Assembly (NCBI RefSeq): GCF_024345395.1 | Contig: NZ_JAGQBA010000006.1 | Coordinates: 157,373-221,372, forward strand | DNA: 64,000 nt | Reading direction: 5' to 3' | Origin: Cyanobium sp. Tous-M-B4 | Lineage (GTDB): Bacteria > Cyanobacteriota > Cyanobacteriia > PCC-6307 > Cyanobiaceae | Part shown: piece by piece, positions 1 through 8,654 of the stretch | How the letters are laid out: each line of letters starts with the position of its first letter | Numbering within the stretch: the stretch's first letter is position 1 | Made by a program: the position numbers and the translations under genes | Notes under the pieces: generated by a model | What the model was told of the DNA's origin: nothing | What the model saw: only the letters and a program-made list of their open reading frames with translations | Database searches by the model: none

Positions 1-407
1 ACCAGCGGCCCCTGCTTGGCCAGATCCCAGAAGCTGAAGGCGTAGAGGGTGGTGATGTTGGGGGTGAGCATCCCCGCCTTGTCCTGCAGTGTGCGGTAGA
101 GCAGCACATCGCCGTTGCGCACGCCCATGGTTTTGGCCTGGGCGTCGTAGAGGGCCTTGTAGCCCACCGCCGGCAGGGCCCAGAGGTAGGCCTGGGTGGC
201 GCGCTGCAGGTCGAGGGCGTCGTAGAGCTTGCGGGCTGTGGCGGCGGTGGGGTAGCCGTTCTCCAGTTGCAGCCGTCCCAAAGCCGGCATGTCCACGCTG
301 GTTTTGGCAGAAGCGGTGGGTGCGGCCTGGGCCAGGGACGGGCTGCTCAGGGGAGCCAGCAGGGCCAGGATTCCCAGGGCGAGCGCTGCGGGGCGGACAG
401 GGGGCAT
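1..407 (-). CDS. DUF1254 domain protein, N-terminal part (runs off left edge)
   Basis: Reading the minus strand from an ATG at 407 gives about 135 residues with no stop before the window edge. The first ~26 residues are a signal peptide (hydrophobic ALALGILALLAPL, then an SLAQA cleavage-like end), so the protein is probably exported. The mature part contains LQLENGYPTAATARKLYD and ATQAYLWALPAVG, which is how DUF1254 (PF06863) proteins usually begin. Such proteins normally carry a DUF1214 domain further on, which lies outside the window. The molecular function of the family is unsettled. It is divergent from the hydrolase gene at 504. Confidence 0.8.
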   Translation of the reverse strand, partial: MPPVRPAALALGILALLAPLSSPSLAQAAPTASAKTSVDMPALGRLQLENGYPTAATARKLYDALDLQRATQAYLWALPAVGYKALYDAQAKTMGVRNGDVLLYRTLQDKAGMLTPNITTLYAFSFWDLAKQGPL

Positions 408-503
408 TGAGCGGGATGCTGGATGGGTCGCGTAACACTTATTAGTGAAGAACCTCGCCGCTGTCTGCCGCCGAGTCACACAAAGTCGTGTGGCGGCTGA
501 ACG

Positions 504-1496
504 ATGAGCCAGTCACGATTGTGTGAGGATTTTTCATCGACCTTGTCTATGACAACCCCTCCAGCTCCGCCCGCTTCCGGTGTGCGCAGCATTCCGGTTC
601 GGACTGCTCACGGCACCTTTGATGTTTGGACACGTCGCAGCGGTGCGAGCCCTCACATCAAGCTGTTGCTGCTCCATGGCGGACCGGGCTGCACCCACGA
701 GTATTTCGAGGTGTTTGACAGTTTTCTGCCCCAGGCAGGAATCGAGCTCTATTTCTACGACCAGTTGGGTTCGCATCACAGCAGCCAGCCCGATCACGCT
801 GATCTGTGGGAGATCGAGCGATTTGTCGATGAGGTGGAGCAGGTGCGCCAAGCCCTCGTTCTCGATGGCAGCAATTTTTTCTTGCTCGGTCACTCCTGGG
901 GCGGAATTCTGGCGATTGAGTATGCGCTGCGCTACCAGCAATATCTGAAGGGATTGATAATCTCCAACATGGTGTGGAGTGTGCCTGAGTACAATTGCTA
1001 CGCTGAAGAGCGTTTTCTCCGTCAACTGCCAGCGGATGTCCTGGCCGAGCTCCAGGCTATCGAAGCTGCCGAGGATTACGACAACCCTCGCTACATGGAG
1101 TTGTTGATTCCGAACCACTACGAGCACCATGTGTTGCGCCGGCCCTATGCGCAATGGCCCGATTCGGTTCTGCGTGCATTTGAGCACCTCAATCCAAAGG
1201 TCTACATCCCCATGCAGGGACCCAGTGAGCTGGGAGCCCGTGGCAAGTTGGCCCAGTGGGATCGCAGGGCTGATCTATCCCGGATTGAGGTTCCCACTCT
1301 CACCATTGGTGCCGCCCACGACACCATGGATCCCCAGCAGATGGCTGCCATGGCCGAGGCTCTGCCGCGGGGTTCCCATCTCCACTGCCCGAATGGAAGC
1401 CATATGGCGATGGTTGATGACCAAGTGGTTTATATCCAGGGTCTGATCGATTTTTTGCGGCGGGTTGATGCCCAAACGATTCGAAAGAATCATTAA
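504..1496 (+). CDS. pip: Proline iminopeptidase-like alpha/beta hydrolase (peptidase family S33)
   Basis: An alpha/beta hydrolase that by family removes N-terminal proline from peptides or hydrolyses related amides. Visible features are the oxyanion-hole motif HGGPG, the nucleophile elbow GHSWGG with the catalytic Ser, an acidic residue in HDTMDP and the catalytic His in GSHMAM, in the right order. There is no signal peptide. The ORF opens at ATG 504 (330 residues), but the ATG at 549 (MTTPPAP) gives a start closer to family members and is the better choice. It is a single gene facing the DUF1254 gene upstream and convergent with yebC downstream. The exact substrate is uncertain, because the S33 family includes amidases and esterases. 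Confidence 0.85.
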   Translation: MSQSRLCEDFSSTLSMTTPPAPPASGVRSIPVRTAHGTFDVWTRRSGASPHIKLLLLHGGPGCTHEYFEVFDSFLPQAGIELYFYDQLGSHHSSQPDHADLWEIERFVDEVEQVRQALVLDGSNFFLLGHSWGGILAIEYALRYQQYLKGLIISNMVWSVPEYNCYAEERFLRQLPADVLAELQAIEAAEDYDNPRYMELLIPNHYEHHVLRRPYAQWPDSVLRAFEHLNPKVYIPMQGPSELGARGKLAQWDRRADLSRIEVPTLTIGAAHDTMDPQQMAAMAEALPRGSHLHCPNGSHMAMVDDQVVYIQGLIDFLRRVDAQTIRKNH

Positions 1497-1521
1497 GTGG
1501 GTTGGCCAGTGCCTGGCACCG

Positions 1522-1575
1522 CTGCCCTCAGCCCATCACCTCTGCCCTCAGCCCATCACCTCTGCCCTCAGCCCT
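1522..1575. repeat. 20-bp tandem repeat (about 2.7 copies) covering the yebC stop codon
   Basis: The unit TCTGCCCTCAGCCCATCACC occurs about 2.7 times in direct tandem between the 3' ends of the convergent pip-like and yebC genes. On the minus strand the yebC reading frame enters the array and ends at a TGA inside it. The unit length is not a multiple of three, so a change in copy number would alter the YebC C-terminus. Confidence 0.85.
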
Positions 1576-2333
1576 TCGTCGGCCTCCAGGTTGCTGGTGA
1601 CGCTGCGCCCATCTTCCAGGTCCTCGAGGGCATCAAGCATGCGCAGGCAGGCGCGCAGAGTTTCGGCGTCGCTTATCGGGCAGGCGGTCTGGGGAATCCA
1701 GCGGTGTTCCCAGCCCACCACTACCCAGCCCTGCTGCCGCAGGCCGTCCTGCAGGGCCTCTAGGTCGGCGAAGGTGCCGCACACCTCCAGCCCCCCTTCC
1801 TCGAGGGGGGTGTAGCTCAGGGCGGCGGGTCCGCCCTGCTCCTCCAGGGCCAGCAACCCTTCCAGCAGGACTTCTTCATCGATGGCTTGGCCATTCCCGG
1901 CGGCTAGCTGCACCACCGAGCGCTGCTCAAACAGGTAGCCCACACAGCCGGTTTCGCCCAGGTTGCCGCCGTGTTTGCCGAAGGCCAGGCGCACCTCGGC
2001 GGCAGTGCGGTTGCGGTTGTCGGTGAAGGCCTCCACCAGCACCGCCACGCCGCCGGGGCCGTAGCCCTCGTAGCGCACCGCCTCGAAGGTTTCGCCAGCG
2101 CCACCGCCTTGCCCTGAACCCTTGGCGATGGCGCGCTCGATGTTTGCGTTGGGCACGCCTGCGGCTTTGGCCTTCTCGATGGCGGTGCGCAGCTGGAAGT
2201 TGCCGGTGGGGTCGGCCCCGCTTCGGGCCGCCACCATGATCTCCCTGCCAAGCCGGGTGAACACGGCGCCGCGTTTGGAATCCACCACGGCCTTGGTGCG
2301 TTTTATCTGGGCCCACTTGCTGTGGCCGGCCAT
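1548..2333 (-). CDS. yebC: YebC/PmpR family protein (TACO1-like translation factor or transcriptional regulator)
   Basis: A 261-residue cytoplasmic protein of the YebC/TACO1 family. The N-terminus [14 protein letters not shown] is the family hallmark and fixes the start at 2333; a longer upstream reading frame is ignored. The segment [16 protein letters not shown] and the [15 protein letters not shown] strand also match. Family members were described as DNA-binding regulators and more recently as ribosome-associated factors that relieve stalling at polyproline. The gene lies 28 nt downstream of truB on the same strand and is probably co-transcribed. The last residues are encoded by a short tandem repeat that supplies the stop codon, so the C-terminal tail is probably lineage-specific. 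Confidence 0.93.
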   Translation of the reverse strand: MAGHSKWAQIKRTKAVVDSKRGAVFTRLGREIMVAARSGADPTGNFQLRTAIEKAKAAGVPNANIERAIAKGSGQGGGAGETFEAVRYEGYGPGGVAVLVEAFTDNRNRTAAEVRLAFGKHGGNLGETGCVGYLFEQRSVVQLAAGNGQAIDEEVLLEGLLALEEQGGPAALSYTPLEEGGLEVCGTFADLEALQDGLRQQGWVVVGWEHRWIPQTACPISDAETLRACLRMLDALEDLEDGRSVTSNLEADEGLRAEVMG

Positions 2334-2361
2334 CGGGGTGCGGGGGGAGAGGGGCGGGGGG

Positions 2362-3249
2362 CTACCCGGTTGCGTTGAACACCAGCTTGGGCTGCAACAG
2401 GCCGCCTTCACTGGTGCGAGCCATGCCAGCCAGGTTGCCATCCGGCCCCAGCACCGCCACCGGCTCTCCCGCCTCCAGCGACAGCCGATGGTCAAGGGCG
2501 CGGCCGCAGCGCCAGCCTTCAAGTTCTGCATCGAGTAGCTGCCGTTGGGGTAGGTGCCCCAGGGCTGCCAGCGGATTCAGCAGGGCTGGCAATGGCGCCT
2601 GATCGAGGGCTTCCAATGGCACGGCCTGTTCGAGGTCAAAGCCCAGGGCCTCGCTGCGGCGCAGCCGCGCCAGGGCACCACCGCAGCCCAGCGCCTCGCC
2701 CAGGTCGCGGGCTAGGGAGCGGATGTAGGTGCCGGCTGAGCAGCGCACCAGCAGCTCAAGCCTGGCTGTGGCGCCATCCCAACCGAGCAACTCCAGTCTC
2801 TGGATTGTGACCGCTCGGGGAACCAGCTCGACCTGCTCGCCCTGGCGCACAAGGGCATAGGCCCGCTGCCCCTTCACGTGCACGGCTGAAACCTGGGGGG
2901 GCACCTGGTCGATCCTGCCCCGAAAGCTCGCCAGGGCTGCCTCCAGATCCGCTGCCTCCAAAGCGGGCACCGCAAAGCGGGCCAGCACCTCACCCTCCAG
3001 ATCGTCGCTGACGGTGCGCAGCCCCAGTTGCACCACGCCCCGATAGGTCTTGTCGCCCTCCAAGTAGGGCAGTAGCCGGGTGGCGGGGCCTAGGGCGATT
3101 GGCAGCACCCCGGTGACGGCTGGATCCAGGGTGCCGCCATGGCCCACGCGCTTGAGCTTGTAGGCGCGCCGCACCCTGGCGACACAGGCGTGGGAGGTGA
3201 GCCCAGCCGCCTTGTCGAGCACCAGAAAGCCGCAGGGCTGGTCAGCCAT
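2362..3249 (-). CDS. truB: tRNA pseudouridine(55) synthase
   Basis: TruB converts U55 of tRNA to pseudouridine in the T-loop. The motif [19 protein letters not shown] near residue 38 carries the catalytic Asp, preceded by the usual [14 protein letters not shown] opening. The segment [18 protein letters not shown] is also conserved. The start at 3249 (MADQPCGF) is preferred over an upstream in-frame TTG/GTG, because the family begins a few residues before GFL. The length is 295 residues, normal for bacterial TruB with its short C-terminal domain. It shares an operon with yebC (28-nt gap) and is divergent from the transporter at 3292. Confidence 0.95.
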   Translation of the reverse strand: MADQPCGFLVLDKAAGLTSHACVARVRRAYKLKRVGHGGTLDPAVTGVLPIALGPATRLLPYLEGDKTYRGVVQLGLRTVSDDLEGEVLARFAVPALEAADLEAALASFRGRIDQVPPQVSAVHVKGQRAYALVRQGEQVELVPRAVTIQRLELLGWDGATARLELLVRCSAGTYIRSLARDLGEALGCGGALARLRRSEALGFDLEQAVPLEALDQAPLPALLNPLAALGHLPQRQLLDAELEGWRCGRALDHRLSLEAGEPVAVLGPDGNLAGMARTSEGGLLQPKLVFNATG

Positions 3250-3291
3250 GGATCGGAGCGTCACCCTTGCAGCGTCCCATGTTCAGCTCCA

Positions 3292-4020
3292 ATGACCCTG
3301 CAGCAGCGCCGCGACCTGGCGTTTCTGGTGCTGGCTGGGATCTTCCTGGGCACCATGGGCATGCTCAACATCCTTGGCCTCACACGCTTTCTGCAGTTAG
3401 GCACGATTGGCTCCTGGCCGATCGTGGTGGCGGTGGGGGCCCTGCCCTATCCGATCACCTTTCTCTGCACCGACCTGATCAGTGAGCTGTGGGGTGAGCA
3501 GAAGGCCTCCCAGCTGGTGTGGGTGGGTCTGCTGCTAAACGGCTGGATTGTGCTGATCCTCTGGCTTGGCGGCATCCTGCCGGGGGTTGCCGGTGCGCCG
3601 GACGCCACCTTCTTCGAGGTCCGTCGCTTGGCATTCGGCGCTGTCGGGGCCTCGATGGTCGCCTACCTGGCGGCCCAGTTCACCGACGTGCGCCTATTCC
3701 ATTTCTGGAAGCGCTTCAGCGGGGGCAAGGCCCTATGGCTGCGCAATAACGGCTCCACCCTGGTGAGCCAACTGGTCGATACCAGTGCCGTGGTGCTAAT
3801 TAGTCATTACGCCAGCCATGTGCTGCCGGTGCGCCCCGGCGAGCCGGTGGTGCCCCAGTTGGCCTCCTTCATCGCCAGTGGCTACCTGTTCAAACTTGTG
3901 GCAGCCCTTGCTGACACCCTGCCCTTCTATGGCCTGGTGGCCTGGCTGCGGCGCTGGTTAGAGGTGCCGGGAGAAGGGGCTGAACTGGTGGAAGAGGCCC
4001 GTATCGGGGCTGGCTCCTAG
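3292..4020 (+). CDS. Queuosine precursor transporter (YhhQ/DUF165 family)
   Basis: A 242-residue integral membrane protein with about six hydrophobic segments. The signature TM2 region reads YPITFLCTDLISELWG, typical of the QPTR/YhhQ family (PF02592), which imports preQ0 or preQ1 for tRNA queuosine modification. The ATG at 3292 (MTLQQRRD) is chosen; the upstream in-frame sequence is antisense to the truB start and not membrane-like. The divergent neighbour truB is also a tRNA modification gene, and queA, the queuosine ring-building enzyme, lies at 38126. Inference: this strain may import a queuosine precursor in addition to, or instead of, complete synthesis. Confidence 0.85.
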   Translation: MTLQQRRDLAFLVLAGIFLGTMGMLNILGLTRFLQLGTIGSWPIVVAVGALPYPITFLCTDLISELWGEQKASQLVWVGLLLNGWIVLILWLGGILPGVAGAPDATFFEVRRLAFGAVGASMVAYLAAQFTDVRLFHFWKRFSGGKALWLRNNGSTLVSQLVDTSAVVLISHYASHVLPVRPGEPVVPQLASFIASGYLFKLVAALADTLPFYGLVAWLRRWLEVPGEGAELVEEARIGAGS

Positions 4021-4051
4021 GTTGACCCCCATCTAAAGGGCAAGGCAAGGC

Positions 4052-4804
4052 ATGGGCGCGGTAGGGGAGCTGGAGTTGGGGGTGGAGCGCTTCTTGGCTG
4101 ATGGCTTCGCCCTGCGCTCCCAGTTGGCCAGCTTCCTCGAGATTTCCCCCGAGGAGCTGGAGTGCCGCCTGCCCTGCAGCACCGACGACCTGGCCGCCCT
4201 ACACCCCGGTGCCTTTGATCCAGATCAGGCGGGTCGCTTTTATGAAGACACTGTTGGCACCGGCCATCTGCTGGAGTTGGCGGCCTGGCACCTAGGCAGC
4301 GCCGACTACATCGCCGACACCCTGCGGCTGCAGCAGCGCTTTGCCCGCGGCCAGGTGCTCGACTTCGGCGGCGGCATCGGCAGCCATGCCCTGGCGGCCG
4401 CGGCTCTCCCCGAGGTGGAGCGGGTGTGGTTTGTGGATCTCAACCCCCACAATCGGGCCTTTGTGCAGGCTCGCGCTGCCGAGCTCGGCCTGGGCGCCAA
4501 GTTGAGCTGCTATCGGGATATGGCTGATCCGGCCCTACCCGGGCGCTTCGACACGATCGTTTGCCTGGATGTGCTGGAGCATCTGAGCGATCCTGCCGCC
4601 CAGCTGGCCCTGTTTGCCGAGCGCCTCGCCCCAGCCGGCATCGCCCTTCTCAACTGGTATTTCTTCAAGGGATTTCAGGGCGAGTACCCCTTTCACTTCG
4701 ATGCCCCAGAGCTGGTGGAGGCTTTTTTCCGCACGCTGCAGAGCCGCTTTCTCGAGGTGTTTCACCCTTACCTGATCACCACCCGGGCCTATCGGTTGGC
4801 TTGA
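4052..4804 (+). CDS. Class I SAM-dependent methyltransferase
   Basis: A 250-residue soluble protein with a Rossmann methyltransferase core. Motif I is VLDFGGGIGSHALA near residue 106, followed by an acidic strand end (VWFVDLN) that would bind the ribose of SAM, and a motif IV-like FDTIVCLDVLEHLSDP. The first ~85 residues are an unrecognised helical domain. The substrate is not evident; small-molecule, lipid or sugar targets are all possible. It starts 31 nt after the transporter gene, so the two may be co-transcribed. It ends just before the terminator that serves the opposite-strand rplU-rpmA unit. Confidence 0.85.
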   Translation: MGAVGELELGVERFLADGFALRSQLASFLEISPEELECRLPCSTDDLAALHPGAFDPDQAGRFYEDTVGTGHLLELAAWHLGSADYIADTLRLQQRFARGQVLDFGGGIGSHALAAAALPEVERVWFVDLNPHNRAFVQARAAELGLGAKLSCYRDMADPALPGRFDTIVCLDVLEHLSDPAAQLALFAERLAPAGIALLNWYFFKGFQGEYPFHFDAPELVEAFFRTLQSRFLEVFHPYLITTRAYRLA

Positions 4805-4832
4805 AAGGGGCCGTAACGCTGGGCATTAAAAA

Positions 4833-4852
4833 GCCGGCGGAGGTCCGCCGGC
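4833..4852 (-). terminator. Rho-independent terminator of rplU-rpmA
   Basis: GCCGGCGG and CCGCCGGC form an 8-bp GC stem with a 4-nt loop. Read on the minus strand the stem is followed by TTTTTAATG, a proper U-tract, about 35 nt after the rpmA stop codon. Confidence 0.85.
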
Positions 4853-4885
4853 AGTAAGGAATCGCTTTATGGGGTTGGGGCTAAT

Positions 4886-5149
4886 TCAGCCGATGGCAAC
4901 GTTGATGCGCTTGCGGTTGCGTAGGCCGCGCTTGATGCTTTCGAAGTTGACTACGCCATCCACCAGGGCGAAAAGGGTGTCGTCGGAGCCGCGGCCAACA
5001 TTGACCCCGGGCAGCACAGAGGTGCCGCGCTGGCGAATCAGGATGGAGCCGGCGCTCACGGTTTCACCGCCGTAGCGCTTGACGCCGAGGCGCTTGGAGT
5101 TGGAATCGCGGCCGTTGCGTGTTGAGCCTGTGCCTTTCTTGTGGGCCAT
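4886..5149 (-). CDS. rpmA: 50S ribosomal protein L27
   Basis: Ribosomal protein L27 reaches into the peptidyl transferase centre of the 50S subunit. The sequence begins [20 protein letters not shown], contains the conserved [20 protein letters not shown] block and [13 protein letters not shown], and has 87 residues, the normal length. There is no Firmicutes-type cleavable N-terminal extension. It follows rplU by 54 nt in the universal rplU-rpmA order and is closed by a clear terminator. Confidence 0.97.
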   Translation of the reverse strand: MAHKKGTGSTRNGRDSNSKRLGVKRYGGETVSAGSILIRQRGTSVLPGVNVGRGSDDTLFALVDGVVNFESIKRGLRNRKRINVAIG

Positions 5150-5203
5150 GGATCGGGGGTGTCAGCGAGTGGATATGGAGATTGAAAAGGGTGCAGAAAA
5201 AGC

Positions 5204-5608
5204 TCAGGCCAGAGCCTTGCCACCTAGGGAAATCGATTCGACCATCACGCGGGTCAACTCCTGGCGGTGACCGTTCTTGCGCCTGGTTTTTTTCTTAGGG
5301 CGCATTTTGTAAATGATGATCTTGGGGCCGCGGCGATGGGCCATCACCTTGAGCTCAACACTGGCTCCCTTTACGTACGGCTGGCCCAAGGTCGTGGTTT
5401 TGCCGTCGTTGATCAGCAACACGTTGTCGATGGTCAAGGTGCCGTCGACATCGATGCCAAGGCGGTCGAGGTCGTAGTAGCGGTTCGGCTGCAGCCAGAA
5501 CTGTTGGCCTGATGCCTCAACAATGGCGTAGGCGCCACTGGTGGGGGCCTCTTGGGGAGCGGCCGGTTCGGCGCTGCTCTTGGCTGCGGATTCGGTGGTA
5601 GGGCTCAT
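5204..5608 (-). CDS. rplU: 50S ribosomal protein L21
   Basis: L21 binds 23S rRNA in the large subunit. The core [21 protein letters not shown] and the basic loop [15 protein letters not shown] identify it. With 134 residues it is longer than the ~103-residue E. coli protein because of an N-terminal Ala/Ser/Glu-rich extension of about 25 residues, also seen in other picocyanobacteria. The ATG at 5608 is the only sensible start. It is first gene of the rplU-rpmA unit and divergent from kaiA across about 200 bp of shared promoter region. Confidence 0.96.
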   Translation of the reverse strand: MSPTTESAAKSSAEPAAPQEAPTSGAYAIVEASGQQFWLQPNRYYDLDRLGIDVDGTLTIDNVLLINDGKTTTLGQPYVKGASVELKVMAHRRGPKIIIYKMRPKKKTRRKNGHRQELTRVMVESISLGGKALA

Positions 5609-5805
5609 GGCGGCAGGAGCGTGGCCAGGCTGACGGAGAACTTTTCAAGCCAAGGGTTTCAGCAAACCCATAGCCCGAAAAGTGACTCGACGTCATTCGG
5701 CCTGGCGCACAATCGAAAAACAAACAATAATCCTCTCGTCTGGCCCTTACTTTCGTCAACATTTAGGGGCCCTTCCCGCGGGTTGCCCCGCTGCCAAAGC
5801 GGTCT

Positions 5806-6666
5806 ATGCCCGAACCGGCCCTCACCATCGCTTCTCTGATCCGAGATCCCAGCCTGCAGCAAGCCTGCTCCCGCTGGCTGCTTGGGGGGCGTTGCCGCAT
5901 GGTCTGGGTGGATCCCTCAACCAACCCCCTGGTGGAGCTAGAGCAGCGACGGGAGGAATTCGACGCCGTGCTGCTGGAACAGGGGGCCCTCAGCCCAGAG
6001 GACTGCCGTGCCTTTGGGGATTTGGGACTGCTGATGCCGGCGGTGGTGATCGGGGGCGTGGGAGGCCAGATCGAACTCCATGAAGCGGAGGTGCACTTGC
6101 CCCCCGATCAGCTTGAGCAGCTCAGCTACAGCGTGGATGCGGCTGTCTCCCGCTACTTGCGCGAAGGCCTAGCCGGCTCCGAGAGCTCGCCTGCTGGCCA
6201 GAGAACCGAAACCCCCGATCGCTGGAAGCTGGCCAACCGGCTGAAGGGCCGCGTCGGCTTTGTTGGGGTTTTCTACAAGCGTGATCCAGCCCGCTTTCTA
6301 CGTAACCTGAGCCAGCAGGAGCGCGAGGATCTGATCCATTCTCTGGAGCGCACCTATCGAGACCTGCTGCTCAGTTATTTCCGGGATCCGGCGGCGGCAA
6401 ACCAGGCCTTGGAAAGTTTCGTCAATACGGCTTTTTTTAGTGATTTACCCATTACTAAAACTGTTGAGATTCACATGAATCTCATTGATGGTTTCTCCAA
6501 GCAGCTCAAGCTGGAAGGGCACAAGAACGATTTCCTCCAGGATTATCGGCTGGCCCTGCTCGATGTGATGGCCCATCTTTGCGAGATGTACCGCCGCTCC
6601 ATTCCACCCGATGCGCCTTTGACTGGTTTGCCGGTCCAGGCGTCCGGCCAGCCCACGATGGCTTGA
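5806..6666 (+). CDS. kaiA: Circadian clock protein KaiA
   Basis: KaiA stimulates KaiC autophosphorylation by binding the KaiC A-loop. The 286-residue product is full length, with an N-terminal pseudo-receiver domain (about 1-135), a linker, and the C-terminal four-helix dimerisation and KaiC-binding domain (from about [16 protein letters not shown]). Conserved stretches include [33 protein letters not shown] and [20 protein letters not shown]. The 197-bp gap to divergent rplU holds the promoter; CAATAAT at 5725-5731 is a possible -10 element, a weak call. kaiB follows after 19 nt. Full-length kaiA separates this genome from Prochlorococcus, which has lost it. Confidence 0.97.
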   Translation: MPEPALTIASLIRDPSLQQACSRWLLGGRCRMVWVDPSTNPLVELEQRREEFDAVLLEQGALSPEDCRAFGDLGLLMPAVVIGGVGGQIELHEAEVHLPPDQLEQLSYSVDAAVSRYLREGLAGSESSPAGQRTETPDRWKLANRLKGRVGFVGVFYKRDPARFLRNLSQQEREDLIHSLERTYRDLLLSYFRDPAAANQALESFVNTAFFSDLPITKTVEIHMNLIDGFSKQLKLEGHKNDFLQDYRLALLDVMAHLCEMYRRSIPPDAPLTGLPVQASGQPTMA

Positions 6667-6685
6667 ACCAGGAGGTTTCTTAACC

Positions 6686-7078
6686 ATGACTCCACGCAAG
6701 ACCTACATCCTCAAGCTCTACGTGGCGGGCAATACGCCCAACTCGATGCGTGCCTTGAAAACACTGCGGAATATCCTTGAAACGGAATTCCGGGGCGTAT
6801 ATGCCCTCAAGGTGATTGATGTGTTGAAGAATCCTCAGCTGGCTGAGGAGGACAAGATTCTCGCAACCCCCACTTTGGCCAAGATCCTGCCGCCACCAGT
6901 ACGCCGAATTATCGGCGATCTCTCCGACCGGGAGCGGGTGCTGATCGGGCTTGATTTGCTCTACGAAGAGCTCAGTGAGGAGGTTTTGGAAGAGGAATTA
7001 TGTGAAACCGACGGCATGGCAAATCCGTCGGTTTCGGTTCCTACAGATCCTCTCCCTTCTCTTGAGCCGCTGCCCTGA
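6686..7078 (+). CDS. kaiB: Circadian clock protein KaiB
   Basis: KaiB is the fold-switching clock protein that binds phosphorylated KaiC and sequesters KaiA. The thioredoxin-like core [20 protein letters not shown] through [20 protein letters not shown] and [13 protein letters not shown] is intact. The protein has 130 residues against about 102 in the model species, because of an acidic and Pro/Ser-rich C-terminal tail of roughly 28 residues. A strong AGGAGG ribosome binding site lies at 6670-6675. It sits 19 nt after kaiA and 28 nt before kaiC, in one operon. Confidence 0.97.
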   Translation: MTPRKTYILKLYVAGNTPNSMRALKTLRNILETEFRGVYALKVIDVLKNPQLAEEDKILATPTLAKILPPPVRRIIGDLSDRERVLIGLDLLYEELSEEVLEEELCETDGMANPSVSVPTDPLPSLEPLP

Positions 7079-7106
7079 GTAGTTTTTCTTCAGAACTCTT
7101 CCCTCG

Positions 7107-8648
7107 ATGCAGGAACCAAGCCCCACTAGCAACCCCCTGATGCAGGTGCAGAAGCTCCCGACTGGGATCGAGGGCTTCGACGACGTGTGCCACGGCGGCT
7201 TGCCCATCGGCCGCTCCACCCTGATCAGTGGTACCTCAGGCACCGGTAAGACGGTGTTTTCTCTCAACTTCCTATACAACGGCATTCGCCAGTACAACGA
7301 ACCAGGAATCTTCGTGACTTTTGAAGAGTCGCCTCTGGATATTCTGCGTAATGCGGCGAGTTTTGGCTGGGATCTGCAAGAGATGGTTGAGCAGGATAAG
7401 CTCTTTATTCTTGACGCCTCGCCGGATCCGGAAGGTCAAGATGTGGCGGGGAGTTTTGACCTGTCCGGTTTGATTGAGCGGATTAATTATGCAATTCGCA
7501 AGTACAAGGCCCGTCGAGTGGCGATTGATTCGATTACCGCTGTATTCCAGCAATATGACGCGGTTTCCGTGGTGCGTCGGGAGATTTTCCGCCTTATTGC
7601 CAGGTTGAAGGAAATTGGTGTCACCACGGTGATGACCACCGAAAGGATCGATGAATACGGTCCGATTGCTCGCTACGGAGTGGAAGAATTTGTTTCTGAC
7701 AACGTGGTGATTCTCCGCAACGTGCTGGAGGGGGAGCGGCGGCGACGCACCGCGGAGATTCTCAAGCTGCGCGGCACCACCCACATGAAGGGCGAGTTCC
7801 CTTTCACTATGGGTAGCCACGGCATCAGCGTTTTCCCGCTGGGAGCCATGCGTCTCACCCAGCGCTCCTCAAATGTGCGGCTCAGCTCCGGCGTGCCCCG
7901 GCTCGACGAGATGTGCGGTGGCGGCTTCTTCAAGGATTCGATCATCCTCGCCACCGGTGCCACGGGTACGGGTAAAACCCTGCTGGTGTCCAAATTTGTC
8001 GAGGATGCTTGCCGCTCCAAGGAGAGAGCAATTCTGTTCGCCTACGAGGAGTCCCGCGCCCAGCTGCTACGCAATGCCACCAGTTGGGGTATCGATTTTG
8101 AGCAGATGGAGCAGGACGGCCTGCTCAAGATCATTTGCGCCTATCCCGAGTCCACGGGTTTGGAAGATCATCTCCAAATCATCAAAACTGAAATAGGCCA
8201 GTTCAAGCCATCGCGTATGGCGATCGATTCCCTAAGTGCCCTGGCCAGGGGCGTGAGCCACAATGCCTTTAGGCAGTTTGTGATTGGCGTTACTGGTTAT
8301 GCCAAGCAGGAGGAGATTGCCGGCTTCTTTACGAACACCTCCGAGGAGTTCATGGGTAGCCATTCGATCACCGACTCCCATATCTCCACAATTACCGACA
8401 CGATCTTGCTGCTGCAATATGTGGAGATCCGCGGTGAGATGGCCCGTGCCTTAAACGTGTTCAAAATGCGCGGCTCTTGGCACGACAAGGGCATCCGTGA
8501 ATTCGTGATCACCAGCAATGGCCCTGAGATCAAGGATTCCTTTTCCAACTTCGAGCGCATCATCTCCGGGGTGCCCCACCGGATCACCACAGACGAGCGC
8601 AGCGAGCTCTCCCGTATCGCCCGCAGCGTCGCCGACGACGAGATTTAA
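7107..8648 (+). CDS. kaiC: Circadian clock ATPase/autokinase KaiC
   Basis: KaiC is the hexameric core oscillator with duplicated RecA-like CI and CII domains. Walker A motifs are GTSGTGKT (CI, ~residue 45) and GATGTGKT (CII, ~290), each followed by paired catalytic glutamates (FVTFEESP and FAYEESR). The CII phosphorylation site is intact: the adjacent Ser-Thr pair lies in TDSHISTITDT, matching S431/T432 of S. elongatus. The C-terminal A-loop region after FERIISGVPHRIT is present. The length of 513 residues is close to the usual 519. The gene ends in a 4-bp overlap with the convergent nblS gene. Confidence 0.98.
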   Translation: MQEPSPTSNPLMQVQKLPTGIEGFDDVCHGGLPIGRSTLISGTSGTGKTVFSLNFLYNGIRQYNEPGIFVTFEESPLDILRNAASFGWDLQEMVEQDKLFILDASPDPEGQDVAGSFDLSGLIERINYAIRKYKARRVAIDSITAVFQQYDAVSVVRREIFRLIARLKEIGVTTVMTTERIDEYGPIARYGVEEFVSDNVVILRNVLEGERRRRTAEILKLRGTTHMKGEFPFTMGSHGISVFPLGAMRLTQRSSNVRLSSGVPRLDEMCGGGFFKDSIILATGATGTGKTLLVSKFVEDACRSKERAILFAYEESRAQLLRNATSWGIDFEQMEQDGLLKIICAYPESTGLEDHLQIIKTEIGQFKPSRMAIDSLSALARGVSHNAFRQFVIGVTGYAKQEEIAGFFTNTSEEFMGSHSITDSHISTITDTILLLQYVEIRGEMARALNVFKMRGSWHDKGIREFVITSNGPEIKDSFSNFERIISGVPHRITTDERSELSRIARSVADDEI

Positions 8649-8654
8649 ATCTCG
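8641..8654. other. Palindrome shared by the converging kaiC and nblS stop codons
   Basis: The 14-bp perfect palindrome GAGATTTAAATCTC contains both TAA stop codons, so KaiC and NblS both end in Glu-Ile. There is no intergenic DNA and no U-tract terminator between the two genes. Transcripts of the clock operon and of the sensor kinase should therefore overlap at their 3' ends. Confidence 0.9.

Noticed and set aside
534..1187. 217-codon minus-strand frame inside the pip-like gene
   Set aside because: It mirrors the alpha/beta hydrolase coding frame, whose catalytic motifs prove the plus strand is used.
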